Positions 1-9,910 are shown, counted from the stretch's first letter. The stretch: DNA of 64,000 bases from Rhodocyclaceae bacterium (GCA_004379165.1 NKXK01000029.1:1-64000), one strand, 5' to 3'. The notes: generated by a model not told the origin, from the sequence alone. Program-made: numbers and translations.

Positions 1-742
1 CGCGCATGATGCCATCCGAGCCGAAACCACAATCCCCCCGCACCATCTTCGGTTTGGGATGCGCCGGCAACTCATCGAGTAACTTGAGCAAGCCGGGCAG
101 CGTATGACTGCCCGAGTGCTCGTTGCCGGCCTTGACCTCGACACCCATCACCAGCCTCAGCCCCGCCATCAGATAGGTGTGGTAACTGTGCGACGGCCGG
201 CCCGGCTTCTTCGGGTTGTACGACACCACCGCCCCTTCCTGCTTGCCATAGAGTGGCTTGATGGTGGTGTCGATGTCCAGAATCCACGGCACATCGAGCA
301 AAGGTGCTGTACTTTCGCTCAGATGGCGATCCAGCCAACGCACGCCTTCAGCCTCAGGGATCGCCAGCAACGCCCGGCGCAGGGCGTCCTCGCTGATCAC
401 TTTCTTCATCCCCAACAGCCCCGGATTGACGCCATCACAGCGTATCGTCGTGACGTGCGAATATCGCCGGTGACCCGAGAGGATCGACAACATCCACGTC
501 CCCAGCACATCGGCCTTGCTCGGTGCGTTCGGGCTGCTGTAGGACAGCGGACACCGATCCTGCCAGCCCGACCATAGCCCGGTCAGCGTCAGAAACTCGA
601 TGAAGTACGCCAGTTGCCCCATCGGCGTGGCCGCACTGCAGGCTTCCCAGCGAACCTGGACACGACCGCTTGCCGTCTGCACTCCCGCACACGACAAAAG
701 CATTTCTTCGCCGCGAATGCGCTTCAATTTCGATTCACCCAT
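1..742 (-). CDS. IS1380-like transposase, N-terminal part (cut by window edge)
   Basis: An open frame starts at an ATG (740-742) and runs off the left edge without a stop, giving about 247 residues. The translation contains LDIDTTIKPLYGKQEGA, then YNPKKPGRPSHSYHTYL and RGDCGFGSD. This is the layout of DDE transposases of the IS1380 type: a first catalytic Asp in the DIDTT stretch, the G-Y-N-P-K-K-x-G-R block, and a second Asp in GDCGF. The third acidic residue would lie beyond the edge. Family placement is from motif memory, so IS4/IS1380 superfamily is safe and IS1380 is likely. No frameshift is visible in the part present, so the element may be intact. Confidence 0.8.
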   Translation of the reverse strand, partial: MGESKLKRIRGEEMLLSCAGVQTASGRVQVRWEACSAATPMGQLAYFIEFLTLTGLWSGWQDRCPLSYSSPNAPSKADVLGTWMLSILSGHRRYSHVTTIRCDGVNPGLLGMKKVISEDALRRALLAIPEAEGVRWLDRHLSESTAPLLDVPWILDIDTTIKPLYGKQEGAVVSYNPKKPGRPSHSYHTYLMAGLRLVMGVEVKAGNEHSGSHTLPGLLKLLDELPAHPKPKMVRGDCGFGSDGIMR

Positions 743-942
743 CGGGTGACTCCATCAACTAACGCCAATCCTATAGCCTGCCAGCTTTTCAGGCGCCCCG
801 CACGTGATCAACTGAGATTTTTAGGATGATGTGATCTCCCTAGAGCGGTTGATGAAGCTGAATGGCATTGTGCGCCGATGGCACGCCACTGGCTAATCGA
901 AGTTGCCGATGGCGCTTATAGGCATGGGCTATCTGGTCGAGC
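743..942. other. Non-coding gap between the transposase and the CHAT gene
   Basis: These 200 bases have no supported gene. They should contain one end of the insertion sequence. On the minus strand a stretch reading CCTAAAAATCTCAG (812-825) would fit the CCT-type start of an IS1380 end, but the partner repeat and the target duplication lie outside the window, so the boundary is a guess. Confidence 0.4.
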
Positions 943-3900
943 TCACTTCGTACCGCCGTCGCCGACCAGCGAGTAGGGCGCCCAGAACAAAGGGTGGGCA
1001 TAGCTGTATTCCGCCTTGCCGGTGGCCGGGTCGATGGATTTACCCTGCATCACCGTCAGCATCGCCGAGCGCAGCGCCTGGGCGCGCGACAGGCTCGGCT
1101 GCTCGGCCTGCTTGCGGAAAAGCTGGGTTGTCAGCAAGCGCGCCGACACGGTCTCGACGGGCCAGTTGGTGACCAGCAGGGCGCGCGTACCGGCATAGAA
1201 AAAGGCACGGCCCAAACCGGAGACGGCTTCGGCGGAACTGCCATCGGCCGAGGCCGTATTGCAGGCGGAAAGGACGACCCAATCCGCATTCATCTTCAGA
1301 CCGAGGATTTCCTCCATGGTCAGCAGGCCGTCGGCGTCCTTTTCACCGGTGACCTCCGGGTTGGAGAGCGCCAGTGCCGGTTGCGCGAGCCCGTTCAGGT
1401 CGCCGGGGATCAGCCCGTGCGTGGCGAAGGCAACGATGCGGTAATCAGCCAGATTGTTGGCCTTGACGCTGGTTTCATTGGCGGCTTTGCCGAGGTGCAC
1501 GGTGTCTTTCGGGTCGATTTTGAGGGCAAGGGCGATTTCGTTGAGTTCTGTCGCGGTGTCCGGCAGGCGTGCGAGATCGGCAATGGTGGCGGAGTTGGCA
1601 TTGCGCGTCGTTGGCGAGGCGCGCAGGCCGATACTGCGGCTGGCCAGCTGCGTGCGTTGGGTGGCGGTGGTGTCGCCGGCTTGTCGGGCATTGAAGAATG
1701 GGTCGCCGAAGCCGAGTAGCGGCTGGCGCTGGCCGGTCTGCTGCGGCGCGAAATGCCGCAGCGCATAGAGCGTGCTGACCGAGGGGAGCTGCGTGATCGC
1801 ACGCTCGCGGATCAGCCAGGGAATGGCACCATAGGATTCGAAGGCGAGCGCTTCCTTACCCAGCCTGGCCGGTGCCGTTGGCAGCAGGGCGAAGGGAATT
1901 TGACCCAGACTGCCGTGCGGAACCACCAGCAAGTGGTCGGTATTGGCCAGCGCCGGCATGACGGGGCGGACAAACTCGGTGTACAGGCTATGGGCCGAGG
2001 CGAGATCGAGATCGCTGTCGAGCGAGCTGGAATTGCCGAGATCCAGCCCCTTGCGAATTTTCGCCACCCGGTTATTCACTTCAGCCAGATCGAGCTTGTT
2101 GGCGGCGAAGGCGACCGGGCCGGTTTTGGCGATGCCCCAGGCAAAGCTGGCGTTTTCCCCGACATAGGTGGCGAGCAGTGCCTCACCCGGCTGCAGCAGG
2201 CTCCGCACCTCATCCGGCACCAGCGGCTGCGGGCTGATGAGGTTGGTGTATTCCGGGAAATCCCTGTTGATCCGCTCGCGCAGCGCCTTGCGCTCATTTT
2301 TCAGTTGCGGGATATCGCGGCGGATGTCGGCGATGATCTTGTCCAGACGCTGCGCGGCCGGCACTGAGGCCAGGCGTGAGAGCGTCTCCTGCAGCGTGTT
2401 GATGCGGTGCGACATGTCCTGCTCGTCACGCACCAGTTGCGCCAGCCGCGGGTCGCGGGTGGCCGAGCGCGCGGCGCTGGCGAGCAGGGCTTTCTGAACG
2501 GCGGAGCCGCGTGCTACGTCGGCAATGCGGAAGGTTTCGGCAGGAATGTCGAGACCGGCCACTGCCTGGCCGCTGGCGTGCAGGCGGTAGAGGAGGTCGA
2601 GGTAGGCCTCCAGTATCGTCACCAGTCGGCGGGTGGTCGTTGCCGCCTCCTCCTCGGCGGCGTCCTTCTGTGCCGAAAGCAGCGCCGGCACCGCCTTGCG
2701 GAAGCGTGTCAGCGCATCGGCCGTGTTGCCACCGGCTGCGAGTGCCATTGCCAGCAGGCCGCGGCTTTCGGCCAGCAACTGTTCATCGTCGCCAAAGCGC
2801 CTTTGCTCCTCGGCCAGCAGCCGGTTCATCATCTGCTCGGCTTCGCCAACTTTGCCGGTCCGCAGGAGCGTCAACGCCCAGTCCTTGTCGCCCTGACCAA
2901 GCCGGCTATTCAAGTCACTGTCCTGCGCCAGTGCGGCCTGAATGGCGGCGTACTGGGTCATTGCTTCGGGCCATTGACGGGCGGCGACGTGGGCCGAGGC
3001 GAGGCGTTGGCGGTTGGAAATCACATTGCGCGACTCTGGCGCCATGCCCTGCTTGAGCATGACGTCGAGGGCTGCGCGTGTCAGGTCGCGGGCATCGGCA
3101 ATGCGTCCCTGTTCAAGCAGCACGCGGCACAAACCTTCGATATAGATCAGGGTCATCGGCGATGCTACGCCGTAGGCGCGCGATCCGGTGTCGAGAATTT
3201 CGCGATAGAGCATTTCAGCTTCCACCAGGCGGCCCTGCAGCAGGATGGTATCGGCCAGCGCGCGCTTGGCCATCAGGAAGAAGCCGATGGACAGCCCCTG
3301 ATTGACTGTTTCGATGCCCTTTGCCAAACGGTCAGCGTTCTCCGCGATGTCCTTTTCCCGAAGTTCGGTGGATTTTCGGAAGTGACGTTCGGCGTCAGCA
3401 AATTTTCCCCGGCCGAGCGCGACGCCGCCGCGCGCCCGCTCGATACTGGCTTCCCAGCCATACCCCCAGGTTGTCCAGCCGCGCCCGGAGGTGTAAACAC
3501 GATTGAACTCGACTTCTGCCTGCTTGAGGTCCGCCTCGGCACCGGCCGGGTCGCCATGGCGTGCCTTGTTTTCGGCGAGGAAGGACAGGGAGGCGAGGCG
3601 CGATCCGGCCAATGGCGCATGGCGAACGTGATTCTCCGCCGCTTCAAGTGCCGCCTTGAAGTTGCCGGCATGGACTTCGGCTGCCAGGTAGGAGACACGG
3701 GTTTGCACAACACTATTGTCATGAATGTTGTGCGCCAGCGCCCAGGCGGCACGGATGTCGGCGAGCATCGAATCGGTCTGGCCCAGCATGACGGCAGCGT
3801 TCGAGCGTGCGGTCAATTGCTGGATGCGCTGGCTGGCAGGCAGGGTGTCCGCGACCGGGGTGGCCAGCAGCTCGCGGGCTTTGGCGATGTGCTCGGTATC

Positions 3901-4029
3901 CGGCGGCGCGGTGTTCAGCAGGGTGATGATATCGCTGACGTTTCGCGGTGGCAGGGCCGGGGCGGCGCTGGCTGGCAAGGGCGTGCCGAGCGCGGCAATG
4001 AGACAGGCTATCGTGATGATGCGGCGCAT
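943..4029 (-). CDS. Secreted TPR-CHAT domain protein
   Basis: The 1028-residue product begins with a signal peptide (MRRIITIACLIAALGTPLPASAAP). Residues about 40-480 are helical, Ala/Leu-rich and TPR-like. A helical linker follows at about 490-620, and a C-terminal CHAT domain at about 700-1020. CHAT proteins are caspase/separase-like. The His/Cys dyad is visible in FATHG (His about 871) and LSACNTA (Cys about 923), so the protease fold looks catalytically intact. TPRs usually bind a partner or substrate, here probably in the periplasm. The gene stands alone between a transposase and the TRAP operon terminator, so the substrate cannot be read from context. TPR-CHAT proteins include craspase/TPR-CHAT and gasdermin-cleaving proteases, but a signal peptide argues for a different, extracytoplasmic role. 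Confidence 0.85.
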   Translation of the reverse strand: MRRIITIACLIAALGTPLPASAAPALPPRNVSDIITLLNTAPPDTEHIAKARELLATPVADTLPASQRIQQLTARSNAAVMLGQTDSMLADIRAAWALAHNIHDNSVVQTRVSYLAAEVHAGNFKAALEAAENHVRHAPLAGSRLASLSFLAENKARHGDPAGAEADLKQAEVEFNRVYTSGRGWTTWGYGWEASIERARGGVALGRGKFADAERHFRKSTELREKDIAENADRLAKGIETVNQGLSIGFFLMAKRALADTILLQGRLVEAEMLYREILDTGSRAYGVASPMTLIYIEGLCRVLLEQGRIADARDLTRAALDVMLKQGMAPESRNVISNRQRLASAHVAARQWPEAMTQYAAIQAALAQDSDLNSRLGQGDKDWALTLLRTGKVGEAEQMMNRLLAEEQRRFGDDEQLLAESRGLLAMALAAGGNTADALTRFRKAVPALLSAQKDAAEEEAATTTRRLVTILEAYLDLLYRLHASGQAVAGLDIPAETFRIADVARGSAVQKALLASAARSATRDPRLAQLVRDEQDMSHRINTLQETLSRLASVPAAQRLDKIIADIRRDIPQLKNERKALRERINRDFPEYTNLISPQPLVPDEVRSLLQPGEALLATYVGENASFAWGIAKTGPVAFAANKLDLAEVNNRVAKIRKGLDLGNSSSLDSDLDLASAHSLYTEFVRPVMPALANTDHLLVVPHGSLGQIPFALLPTAPARLGKEALAFESYGAIPWLIRERAITQLPSVSTLYALRHFAPQQTGQRQPLLGFGDPFFNARQAGDTTATQRTQLASRSIGLRASPTTRNANSATIADLARLPDTATELNEIALALKIDPKDTVHLGKAANETSVKANNLADYRIVAFATHGLIPGDLNGLAQPALALSNPEVTGEKDADGLLTMEEILGLKMNADWVVLSACNTASADGSSAEAVSGLGRAFFYAGTRALLVTNWPVETVSARLLTTQLFRKQAEQPSLSRAQALRSAMLTVMQGKSIDPATGKAEYSYAHPLFWAPYSLVGDGGTK

Positions 4030-4130
4030 GAAAGTCTCCCCGGATTTTTCGAGAATCTTACACGGGCCTGCTGCGGTGAACCTGAAAAACCGCCAAAAAA
4101 TCAGTGCCTCGCATTGCGCGAAAACGAAAA

Positions 4131-4153
4131 AAGGGCGGGGAATCCCCGCCCTT
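4131..4153 (-). terminator. Rho-independent terminator of the TRAP operon
   Basis: A near-perfect hairpin (AGGGCGGGG / CCCCGCCCT with a 3-base loop) lies just downstream of the DctM-like stop. On the minus strand it is followed by a run of T, seen as A bases at 4127-4132 on the plus strand. It ends the dctQM transcript. Confidence 0.85.
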
Positions 4154-4172
4154 CGTTGCGCTTGCCAGGCGA

Positions 4173-5672
4173 TTACTTGTTTTCGCTCTGCAGGTTCTTC
4201 AGCAGGTCGGCGGCCGACTTGTCGTCGTCCTTGTCGCCTTCCTTCTCGGCAGCTTCCTCCTCGCCATCCGGTTGCTTCATCAGCGAATCGAGATCGACGG
4301 TCGGTGCCTTGCCTTCCTTCTCCAGTCGGGCCTGTTCGCGCTGGGCTTCGTCACCGTAGCTGACGATGTCCGGGAAGATGATGATGATCGCGACCATGAT
4401 GATTTGGATACAGACGAAAGGTACGGCACCCCAGTAGATTTCCGTCGTCTTGACCGATGCCGGCGCGACCGAGCGCAGGTAGAACAGCGCGAAGCCGAAC
4501 GGCGGGTGCATGAAGGAAGTCTGCATGTTGACCGCGAGCAGCACGCCGAACCAGACCAGATCGATGCCCAGCTTGTCCGCCACCGGTGCCAGCAGTGGCA
4601 CGATGATGAAGGAGAGCTCGAAGAAGTCGAGGAAGAAGGCGAGCAGGAAGACCATGATGTTGACCACGATCAGGAAGCCTACCTGGCCACCCGGTAGCGA
4701 GAGCAGCAGGTGCTCGACCCACAGGTCGCCGTTCACCGCCCGGAAGACCAGGCCGAAGACCGTGGCGCCGACTAGGATGAAAACGACGAAGGACGAGAGC
4801 TTGCCGGTGGTGGCCATGGCTTGCTTGAGCAGTTTCCAGTCCAGGCGCTTGCGCACCAGGGCCATGATCAACGCGCCGGCGGCACCCATCGCACCGCCTT
4901 CGGTCGGCGTGGCGATACCAAGGAAGATGGTGCCGAGGACGAGGAAGATCAGCATCAGCGGCGGCACCATGGTGGTGAGCACGCGGACGAAGAGCTTGAT
5001 GCCTTGCAGGGTGCGGGCTTCCGGCGGCAGGGCCGGGCAGCTGGCCGGCTTGAGGATCGACATCAACGCAACATAGCCGACGTAGAGGCCAGTCAGCACC
5101 AAACCCGGCACCATGGCGCCTTCGTACATGTCACCGACCGAGCGGCCGAGCTGGTCGGCCATGATGATCAGTACCAGCGACGGCGGGATGATCTGGGCCA
5201 GCGTGCCGGAAGCGGCGATGACGCCGCAGGCCAGCCGTTTGTCATAGCCGTAGCGGATCATGATCGGCAGCGAGATCAGGCCCATCGAGATCACCGAGGC
5301 GGCAACCACACCGGTGGTGGCGGCAAGCAGCGCGCCGACGAAGATCACCGCATAGGCGAGGCCGCCGCGCATCGGGCCGAAGAGCTGGCCGATGGTGTCG
5401 AGCAGATCTTCCGCCATGCCGGAGCGTTCAAGAATCAGCCCCATGAAGGTGAAGAAGGGGATGGCCAGCAGTGTGTCGTTGGCCATGATGCCGAAGATCC
5501 GCTCCGGCAGCGCCTGGAAGAGCGCCGGCTGGAGCAGGCCGAGTTCGATACCGATCAGGCCGAAGACGATGCCGTTGGCTGCCAGCGCAAAAGCGACCGG
5601 GTAGCCGAACAGCAGGAAGATGACCATCGCACCGAACATCAGCGGTGCCATGTTGGCAATGACCCATTCCAT
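4173..5672 (-). CDS. dctM: TRAP transporter large permease (DctM family)
   Basis: The 499-residue polytopic protein is the ion-coupled transport subunit of a tripartite ATP-independent periplasmic transporter. It has about 12-14 hydrophobic segments with family motifs such as GxxLAATTGVVAAS and MGLISLPIMIRYGYDKRLACGVIAASGTLAQIIPPSLVLIIMA (about residues 110-175). It is longer than a usual DctM (about 430) because of a charged C-terminal tail rich in Glu, Lys and Asp (about residues 440-499), probably cytoplasmic. Its start overlaps the stop of the small permease by one base (TAATG), so the two are co-translated. No solute-binding protein is nearby, so the substrate is unknown; the large DctM with tail fits the dicarboxylate/mannitol-chloroaromatic type. 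Confidence 0.9.
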   Translation of the reverse strand: MEWVIANMAPLMFGAMVIFLLFGYPVAFALAANGIVFGLIGIELGLLQPALFQALPERIFGIMANDTLLAIPFFTFMGLILERSGMAEDLLDTIGQLFGPMRGGLAYAVIFVGALLAATTGVVAASVISMGLISLPIMIRYGYDKRLACGVIAASGTLAQIIPPSLVLIIMADQLGRSVGDMYEGAMVPGLVLTGLYVGYVALMSILKPASCPALPPEARTLQGIKLFVRVLTTMVPPLMLIFLVLGTIFLGIATPTEGGAMGAAGALIMALVRKRLDWKLLKQAMATTGKLSSFVVFILVGATVFGLVFRAVNGDLWVEHLLLSLPGGQVGFLIVVNIMVFLLAFFLDFFELSFIIVPLLAPVADKLGIDLVWFGVLLAVNMQTSFMHPPFGFALFYLRSVAPASVKTTEIYWGAVPFVCIQIIMVAIIIIFPDIVSYGDEAQREQARLEKEGKAPTVDLDSLMKQPDGEEEAAEKEGDKDDDKSAADLLKNLQSENK

Positions 5673-6265
5673 TATTTGGCCTCCTTGGCTTTGGCAGCGG
5701 CGATAGCGGCAGCCAGTTCTTCTTCAGCCGTCGGGCCGGCGTCCTTGGCATTCGGATCATCGATCAGGCCTTGCAGGAAGGCGATACGCTTGATCATTTC
5801 GGAGATGCCCTGCAGGGCGAGCAGCGCGAAGCCGATCGGCAGCAGGATTTTCACCGGCCAGCGGATCAAGCCGCCGGCGTTGGCCGAGTACTCATGAATC
5901 CTGTAGGACTCGGCAACCAGCGGCAGCGACAGCCACATGACGGCAATGACCATCGGCAACAGGAAAAACAGCGTGCCGATGATGTCGATGACCGCCAACC
6001 CGCGCGGGGAGAGTTTGCTGGACAGAACGTCGATGCGAACATGTTCGTTCTTTTGCAAGGTGTAGGGCGAGCACATTAGGAAAATGGCAGCGAACAGATA
6101 CCACTGGATTTCCAGCAGGCCGTTGGAGCTGTCGTTGAAGATAAAGCGATAGGTTGCGTTGGCTGAACTGATTAAGGTCATGATCAGCACCAGCCAGAAC
6201 GCGCCTTTGCCGACGCGCTCATTGAGCCAGTCGATCAGCTGCGAGAGCTTGAGCAGAAGGGTCAC
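5672..6265 (-). CDS. dctQ: TRAP transporter small permease (DctQ family)
   Basis: This 197-residue protein has four predicted membrane helices (about residues 20-45, 55-75, 95-120 and 135-160). It carries the DctQ features LEIQWYLFAAIFLM and NEHVRIDVL. It pairs with the large permease in the inner membrane and helps dock the periplasmic binding protein. The Ala/Glu/Lys-rich C-terminus (EEELAAAIAAAKAKEAK) is probably cytoplasmic. It is the first gene of a two-gene operon transcribed away from the histidine phosphatase gene. Confidence 0.9.
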   Translation of the reverse strand: MTLLLKLSQLIDWLNERVGKGAFWLVLIMTLISSANATYRFIFNDSSNGLLEIQWYLFAAIFLMCSPYTLQKNEHVRIDVLSSKLSPRGLAVIDIIGTLFFLLPMVIAVMWLSLPLVAESYRIHEYSANAGGLIRWPVKILLPIGFALLALQGISEMIKRIAFLQGLIDDPNAKDAGPTAEEELAAAIAAAKAKEAK

Positions 6266-6365
6266 GAAAAGTCCTCCTCGGTTGATAGAATTCCCGGCTT
6301 CTGAATGTGGCCGGGGCGATGAAACATCCCGGTAGCGAATTTACAGCCACGCTGAAAGGCCGAAC

Positions 6366-7022
6366 ATGGTGGAAATCCCTACCACAGCCGTGACCCGCAT
6401 CTGTCTGGTGCGCCACGGTGAAACCGAATGGAATGCGGCGCGCCGGATTCAGGGGCAGATCGACATCGGCCTCAACGACAACGGCCGTAAACAGGCCGAG
6501 GCGGCCGGCCTGTGGCTGAAAACGGCCGGCATTGTCGCCCTTTACAGCAGCGATCTCAAGCGGGCATGGACGACGGCGGAGGCCATCGGGCGTGCCGTCG
6601 GGCTGGCGCCGACGCCGGTGCCCGAGATGCGCGAGCGCTTGTATGGCGTCTTTCAGGGGCTGACTTATGCCGAGGCGCAGGAGAAGTTTCCGGAGGGTTA
6701 TGCCGCGTTCGAAGGCCGGAATGCCGACTACAACTTCGAAAATGGCGAGAGCCTGCGCACGATGTTTGCCCGGGTGACCGGAAAATTGCAGGAAATCGCG
6801 GCAGCACACGTCGGGCAGAACGTCGTGGTTGTCCTGCACGGTGGCGTGCTGGATGTCATCAACCGTTTCGTGCGCGGCAATCCGCTGGAAATGCCGCGGG
6901 ATTTCCTGATTCCCAATGCCGGCATCAACTGGATTTCGGTGGCGGGAGGCAAATGGCATCTCGATGCCTGGGGCGAGACGGCGCATCTGGCGCCGGGCGC
7001 CCTTGACGAACTGCCTTCGTGA
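6366..7022 (+). CDS. Histidine phosphatase family protein (phosphoglycerate mutase-like)
   Basis: The 218-residue enzyme has the branch-1 histidine phosphatase signature near its start ([19 protein letters not shown], phosphohistidine at about residue 17). A second catalytic motif lies near residue 160 ([14 protein letters not shown]). The family includes GpmB-like phosphatases, alpha-ribazole phosphatase CobC and broad-specificity sugar-phosphate phosphatases; the sequence does not decide between them. It ends 38 bases before glyA and could be co-transcribed with it. Confidence 0.85.
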   Translation: MVEIPTTAVTRICLVRHGETEWNAARRIQGQIDIGLNDNGRKQAEAAGLWLKTAGIVALYSSDLKRAWTTAEAIGRAVGLAPTPVPEMRERLYGVFQGLTYAEAQEKFPEGYAAFEGRNADYNFENGESLRTMFARVTGKLQEIAAAHVGQNVVVVLHGGVLDVINRFVRGNPLEMPRDFLIPNAGINWISVAGGKWHLDAWGETAHLAPGALDELPS

Positions 7023-7060
7023 TAAAATTTCGCCCTTTTCAATGGCTTGAGGCACTCCCC

Positions 7061-8311
7061 ATGTTTTCCGCGCAAGACACCCTGGCAAAAGTTGATCCTG
7101 AACTCTGGAAGGCCATCGAGGCCGAAAATGCCCGTCAGGAACACCACATCGAACTGATCGCGTCTGAAAACTACGTCAGCAAGGCCGTCATGGAAGCCCA
7201 GGGCTCCCAGCTGACCAACAAGTACGCCGAAGGCTATCCGGGCAAGCGTTACTACGGTGGTTGCGAGCATGTCGACGTCGCCGAGCAGATCGCGATTGAC
7301 CGCATCAAGGCCCTGTTCGGTGCCGATGCCGCCAACGTCCAGCCGAATTCCGGTTCGCAGGCCAACCAGGCTGTGCTGATGGCCTTCTGCAAGCCGGGCG
7401 ACACCATCATGGGCATGAGCCTGGCCGAAGGCGGCCACCTGACCCACGGCATGCCGCTGAACATGTCCGGCAAGTGGTTCAATGTCGTTTCCTACGGCCT
7501 GAACGAAAAGGAAGAAATCGACTACGACAAGATGGAAGCGCTGGCCCGCGAGCACAAGCCGCGCCTGATCGTCGCCGGTGCCTCTGCCTACGCGCTGCGT
7601 ATCGATTTCGAGCGCTTCGCCAAGATCGCCAAGGAAGTCGGCGCCATTTTCTGGGTCGACATGGCCCACTACGCCGGCCTGATCGCTGCCGGTTTCTACC
7701 CGAATCCGGTGCCTTTCGCCGATGTCGTCACCACCACCACCCACAAGACCCTGCGTGGTCCGCGCGGCGGCGTGGTGCTGATGAAGGCAGAGCATGAAAA
7801 GGCCATCAACTCCGCCATCTTCCCGGGCCTGCAGGGCGGCCCGCTGATGCACGTCATCGCCGCCAAGGCCGTGGCCTTCAAGGAAGCCGCAACGCCGGAG
7901 TTCCGTAACTACCAGGAGCAGGTGATCAACAATGCCCGCGTCATGGCCCGCGTGCTGGGAGAGGAGCGCGGTCTGCGCATCGTTTCCGGCCGCACCGAGA
8001 GCCACGTCTTCCTCGTCGACCTGCGTTCCAAGAACATCACCGGCAAGGAAGCCGAAGCTGCACTGGGCCGCGCTCACATCACGGTCAACAAGAACGGTAT
8101 CCCGAACGACCCGCAGAAGCCTTTCGTTACCTCCGGTATCCGTATCGGTTCGCCGGCGATGACCACCCGCGGCTTCACCGAGATCGAAGCAGAGCAGATC
8201 GCTCACCTGATCGCCGACGTGCTGGACGCGCCGAACGACGAGGCTGTGGCCGCCACCGTGCGCGCCAAGGTCGAAGTCCTTTGCAAACGCTTCCCGGTCT
8301 ACGGCGCCTGA
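7061..8311 (+). CDS. glyA: Serine hydroxymethyltransferase
   Basis: This 416-residue PLP enzyme interconverts serine and glycine while loading one-carbon units on tetrahydrofolate. The start [16 protein letters not shown] is chosen over an upstream in-frame start because it matches the family N-terminus. Key motifs are [11 protein letters not shown] (about residues 29-39), [18 protein letters not shown], and the PLP-lysine motif [14 protein letters not shown] (about residues 222-235). Length is typical. nrdR follows after a 49-base gap holding a strong hairpin. Confidence 0.98.
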   Translation: MFSAQDTLAKVDPELWKAIEAENARQEHHIELIASENYVSKAVMEAQGSQLTNKYAEGYPGKRYYGGCEHVDVAEQIAIDRIKALFGADAANVQPNSGSQANQAVLMAFCKPGDTIMGMSLAEGGHLTHGMPLNMSGKWFNVVSYGLNEKEEIDYDKMEALAREHKPRLIVAGASAYALRIDFERFAKIAKEVGAIFWVDMAHYAGLIAAGFYPNPVPFADVVTTTTHKTLRGPRGGVVLMKAEHEKAINSAIFPGLQGGPLMHVIAAKAVAFKEAATPEFRNYQEQVINNARVMARVLGEERGLRIVSGRTESHVFLVDLRSKNITGKEAEAALGRAHITVNKNGIPNDPQKPFVTSGIRIGSPAMTTRGFTEIEAEQIAHLIADVLDAPNDEAVAATVRAKVEVLCKRFPVYGA

Positions 8312-8318
8312 TCGGCAG

Positions 8319-8342
8319 GGCAGGCCGCTTTGACGGCCTGCC
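8319..8342 (+). terminator. Hairpin between glyA and nrdR (possible attenuator)
   Basis: Nine perfect base pairs (GGCAGGCCG / CGGCCTGCC) with a 6-base loop sit 7 bases after the glyA stop. No T-run follows, so it may act as an mRNA 3'-end stabiliser or partial terminator rather than a full intrinsic terminator. Confidence 0.45.
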
Positions 8343-8360
8343 ATCCGAGCGCTTGCTGCG

Positions 8361-8825
8361 ATGAAGTGTCCTTTCTGCGGTAATGACGAAACCGCCGTCG
8401 TCGACACCCGGTTGTCCGACGAAGGCGACATCGTGCGCCGCCGTCGCAAGTGCAACGTCTGCGACAAGCGCTTCACCACTTACGAGCGGGCCGAAATCCG
8501 CCTGCCGCAGGTGGTCAAGAAAAACGGTTCGCGCACCGAGTTTTCGCGCGACAAGCTGCGCGCCAGTCTCGAGCTGGCCCTGCGCAAGCGTCCGGTTTCG
8601 GCCGATCTGGTCGAAGCGGCCATCGGCGAGATTGAAGAAAAGCTGCTGTCCTCCGGCGAGCGCGAAGTGCCGTCGCAGCAGGTGGGCGAACTGGTTATGC
8701 GTGAGCTGAAAAAGCTCGACAAGGTGGCCTACATCCGTTTTGCGTCGGTCTATCGTAATTTCGAGGACGTTGACGCCTTCTCCAAGGCGATCAAGGAAGT
8801 CTCGCCCTCTCCCCGAAAGAAATGA
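8361..8825 (+). CDS. nrdR: Transcriptional repressor NrdR
   Basis: The 154-residue regulator represses ribonucleotide reductase genes according to (d)ATP state. It has the N-terminal zinc ribbon ([17 protein letters not shown] and [13 protein letters not shown], Cys pairs at residues 3/6 and 31/34), then an ATP-cone domain (about 49-139: [30 protein letters not shown]). Length is standard. Its stop overlaps the ribD start by 4 bases, the common glyA-nrdR-ribD arrangement of betaproteobacteria. Confidence 0.97.
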   Translation: MKCPFCGNDETAVVDTRLSDEGDIVRRRRKCNVCDKRFTTYERAEIRLPQVVKKNGSRTEFSRDKLRASLELALRKRPVSADLVEAAIGEIEEKLLSSGEREVPSQQVGELVMRELKKLDKVAYIRFASVYRNFEDVDAFSKAIKEVSPSPRKK

Positions 8826-9910
8826 GTTTTTCTGCCGTCGACCACGGCATGATGGCGCGCGCGCTGCAGCTGGCGGAGCGCGGCCTGTGGACGACCTCGC
8901 CGAATCCTCGTGTCGGCTGCGTCATTGTTCGCGATGGCGGGATCGTCGGCGAAGGCTGGCACGAAAAGGCCGGGGAACCCCATGCCGAAGTTCATGCCTT
9001 GAGGGCCGCTGGCGAGCAGGCACGTGGTGCGACGGCCTACGTGACGCTGGAACCCTGCAGCCACTATGGCCGCACGCCGCCCTGCGCGGAAGCGCTGATC
9101 GCCGCCGGCGTGTCGCGGATGGTGGCCGCGATGCGCGACCCGAATCCGCTGGTGGCAGGCAAGGGTTTGGGCATGCTGGAAGCCGCTGGTATCCAAACCG
9201 CCTGCGGTCTGCTGGAAAACGAGGCGCGGGAGTTGAATATCGGTTTTGTCTCGCGCATGACCCGTGGTCTGCCCTGGGTTCGCCTCAAGGTGGCGGCCAG
9301 CCTCGATGGCAAGACCGCATTGAATAACGGCGTCAGCCAGTGGATTACCGGCCCCGAGGCGCGTCGCGACGGCCATGCCTGGCGGGCGCGTGCCTGTGCC
9401 ATCCTGACCGGCATCGGCACGGTGCGCGATGACGACCCCAGCCTGACGGTGCGGGATGTGGTGACGACACGGCAACCCTTGCGGGTGATCGTCGACAGCA
9501 AGCTGGAAACGCCGCTGGACGCCAAAATCCTGAAGGGTGGCCCGGTCTTGATCGCTGCTGCGGTCAACCTGGAAAACCGCACAAAATCACTGACCGATGC
9601 CGGCGCCGAAGTCATCATCCTGCCCAACCCGCAAGGCAAGGTTGAGTTGCGCGACCTGCTGCAGGCGCTGGCAAAGCGCGGCATCAACGAGGTCCATGCC
9701 GAAGCCGGCTTCAAGCTCAATGGTTCGCTACTGCGCGAAGGCTTGGTCGATGAGTTTCTGATCTACCTGGCACCGTGCCTGATCGGCCACGAGGCCGCCG
9801 GGTTGTTCAATCTGCCGGCGCTGACGCGCCTGGACGGCAAACGGCGCCTGCAGATTCGTGATCTGCGTCAGGTCGGGGCAGATATCCGGGTGCTTGCCCG
9901 GCCGGCGTAG
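8822..9910 (+). CDS. ribD: Bifunctional riboflavin deaminase/reductase RibD
   Basis: This 362-residue enzyme performs steps two and three of riboflavin synthesis: deamination of the pyrimidinone, then reduction of the ribosyl side chain. The N-terminal deaminase domain has its zinc motifs HAEVHAL (about residue 51) and [16 protein letters not shown] (about 77-92). The C-terminal reductase domain covers about 150-360 ([29 protein letters not shown]). It overlaps nrdR by ATGA. The usual next gene, riboflavin synthase, is absent: a convergent moeB-like gene overlaps its last about 104 bases. Confidence 0.97.
   Translation: MSFSAVDHGMMARALQLAERGLWTTSPNPRVGCVIVRDGGIVGEGWHEKAGEPHAEVHALRAAGEQARGATAYVTLEPCSHYGRTPPCAEALIAAGVSRMVAAMRDPNPLVAGKGLGMLEAAGIQTACGLLENEARELNIGFVSRMTRGLPWVRLKVAASLDGKTALNNGVSQWITGPEARRDGHAWRARACAILTGIGTVRDDDPSLTVRDVVTTRQPLRVIVDSKLETPLDAKILKGGPVLIAAAVNLENRTKSLTDAGAEVIILPNPQGKVELRDLLQALAKRGINEVHAEAGFKLNGSLLREGLVDEFLIYLAPCLIGHEAAGLFNLPALTRLDGKRRLQIRDLRQVGADIRVLARPA

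Noticed and set aside
2407-4359. Long plus-strand open frame of 650 codons
   Set aside because: It is antisense to the TPR-CHAT gene, has no recognisable motif and arises from high GC content; the minus-strand gene has signal peptide and catalytic motifs.
6728-8479. Minus-strand open frame of 583 codons
   Set aside because: It lies antisense to the clear glyA and histidine phosphatase genes and has no family features.
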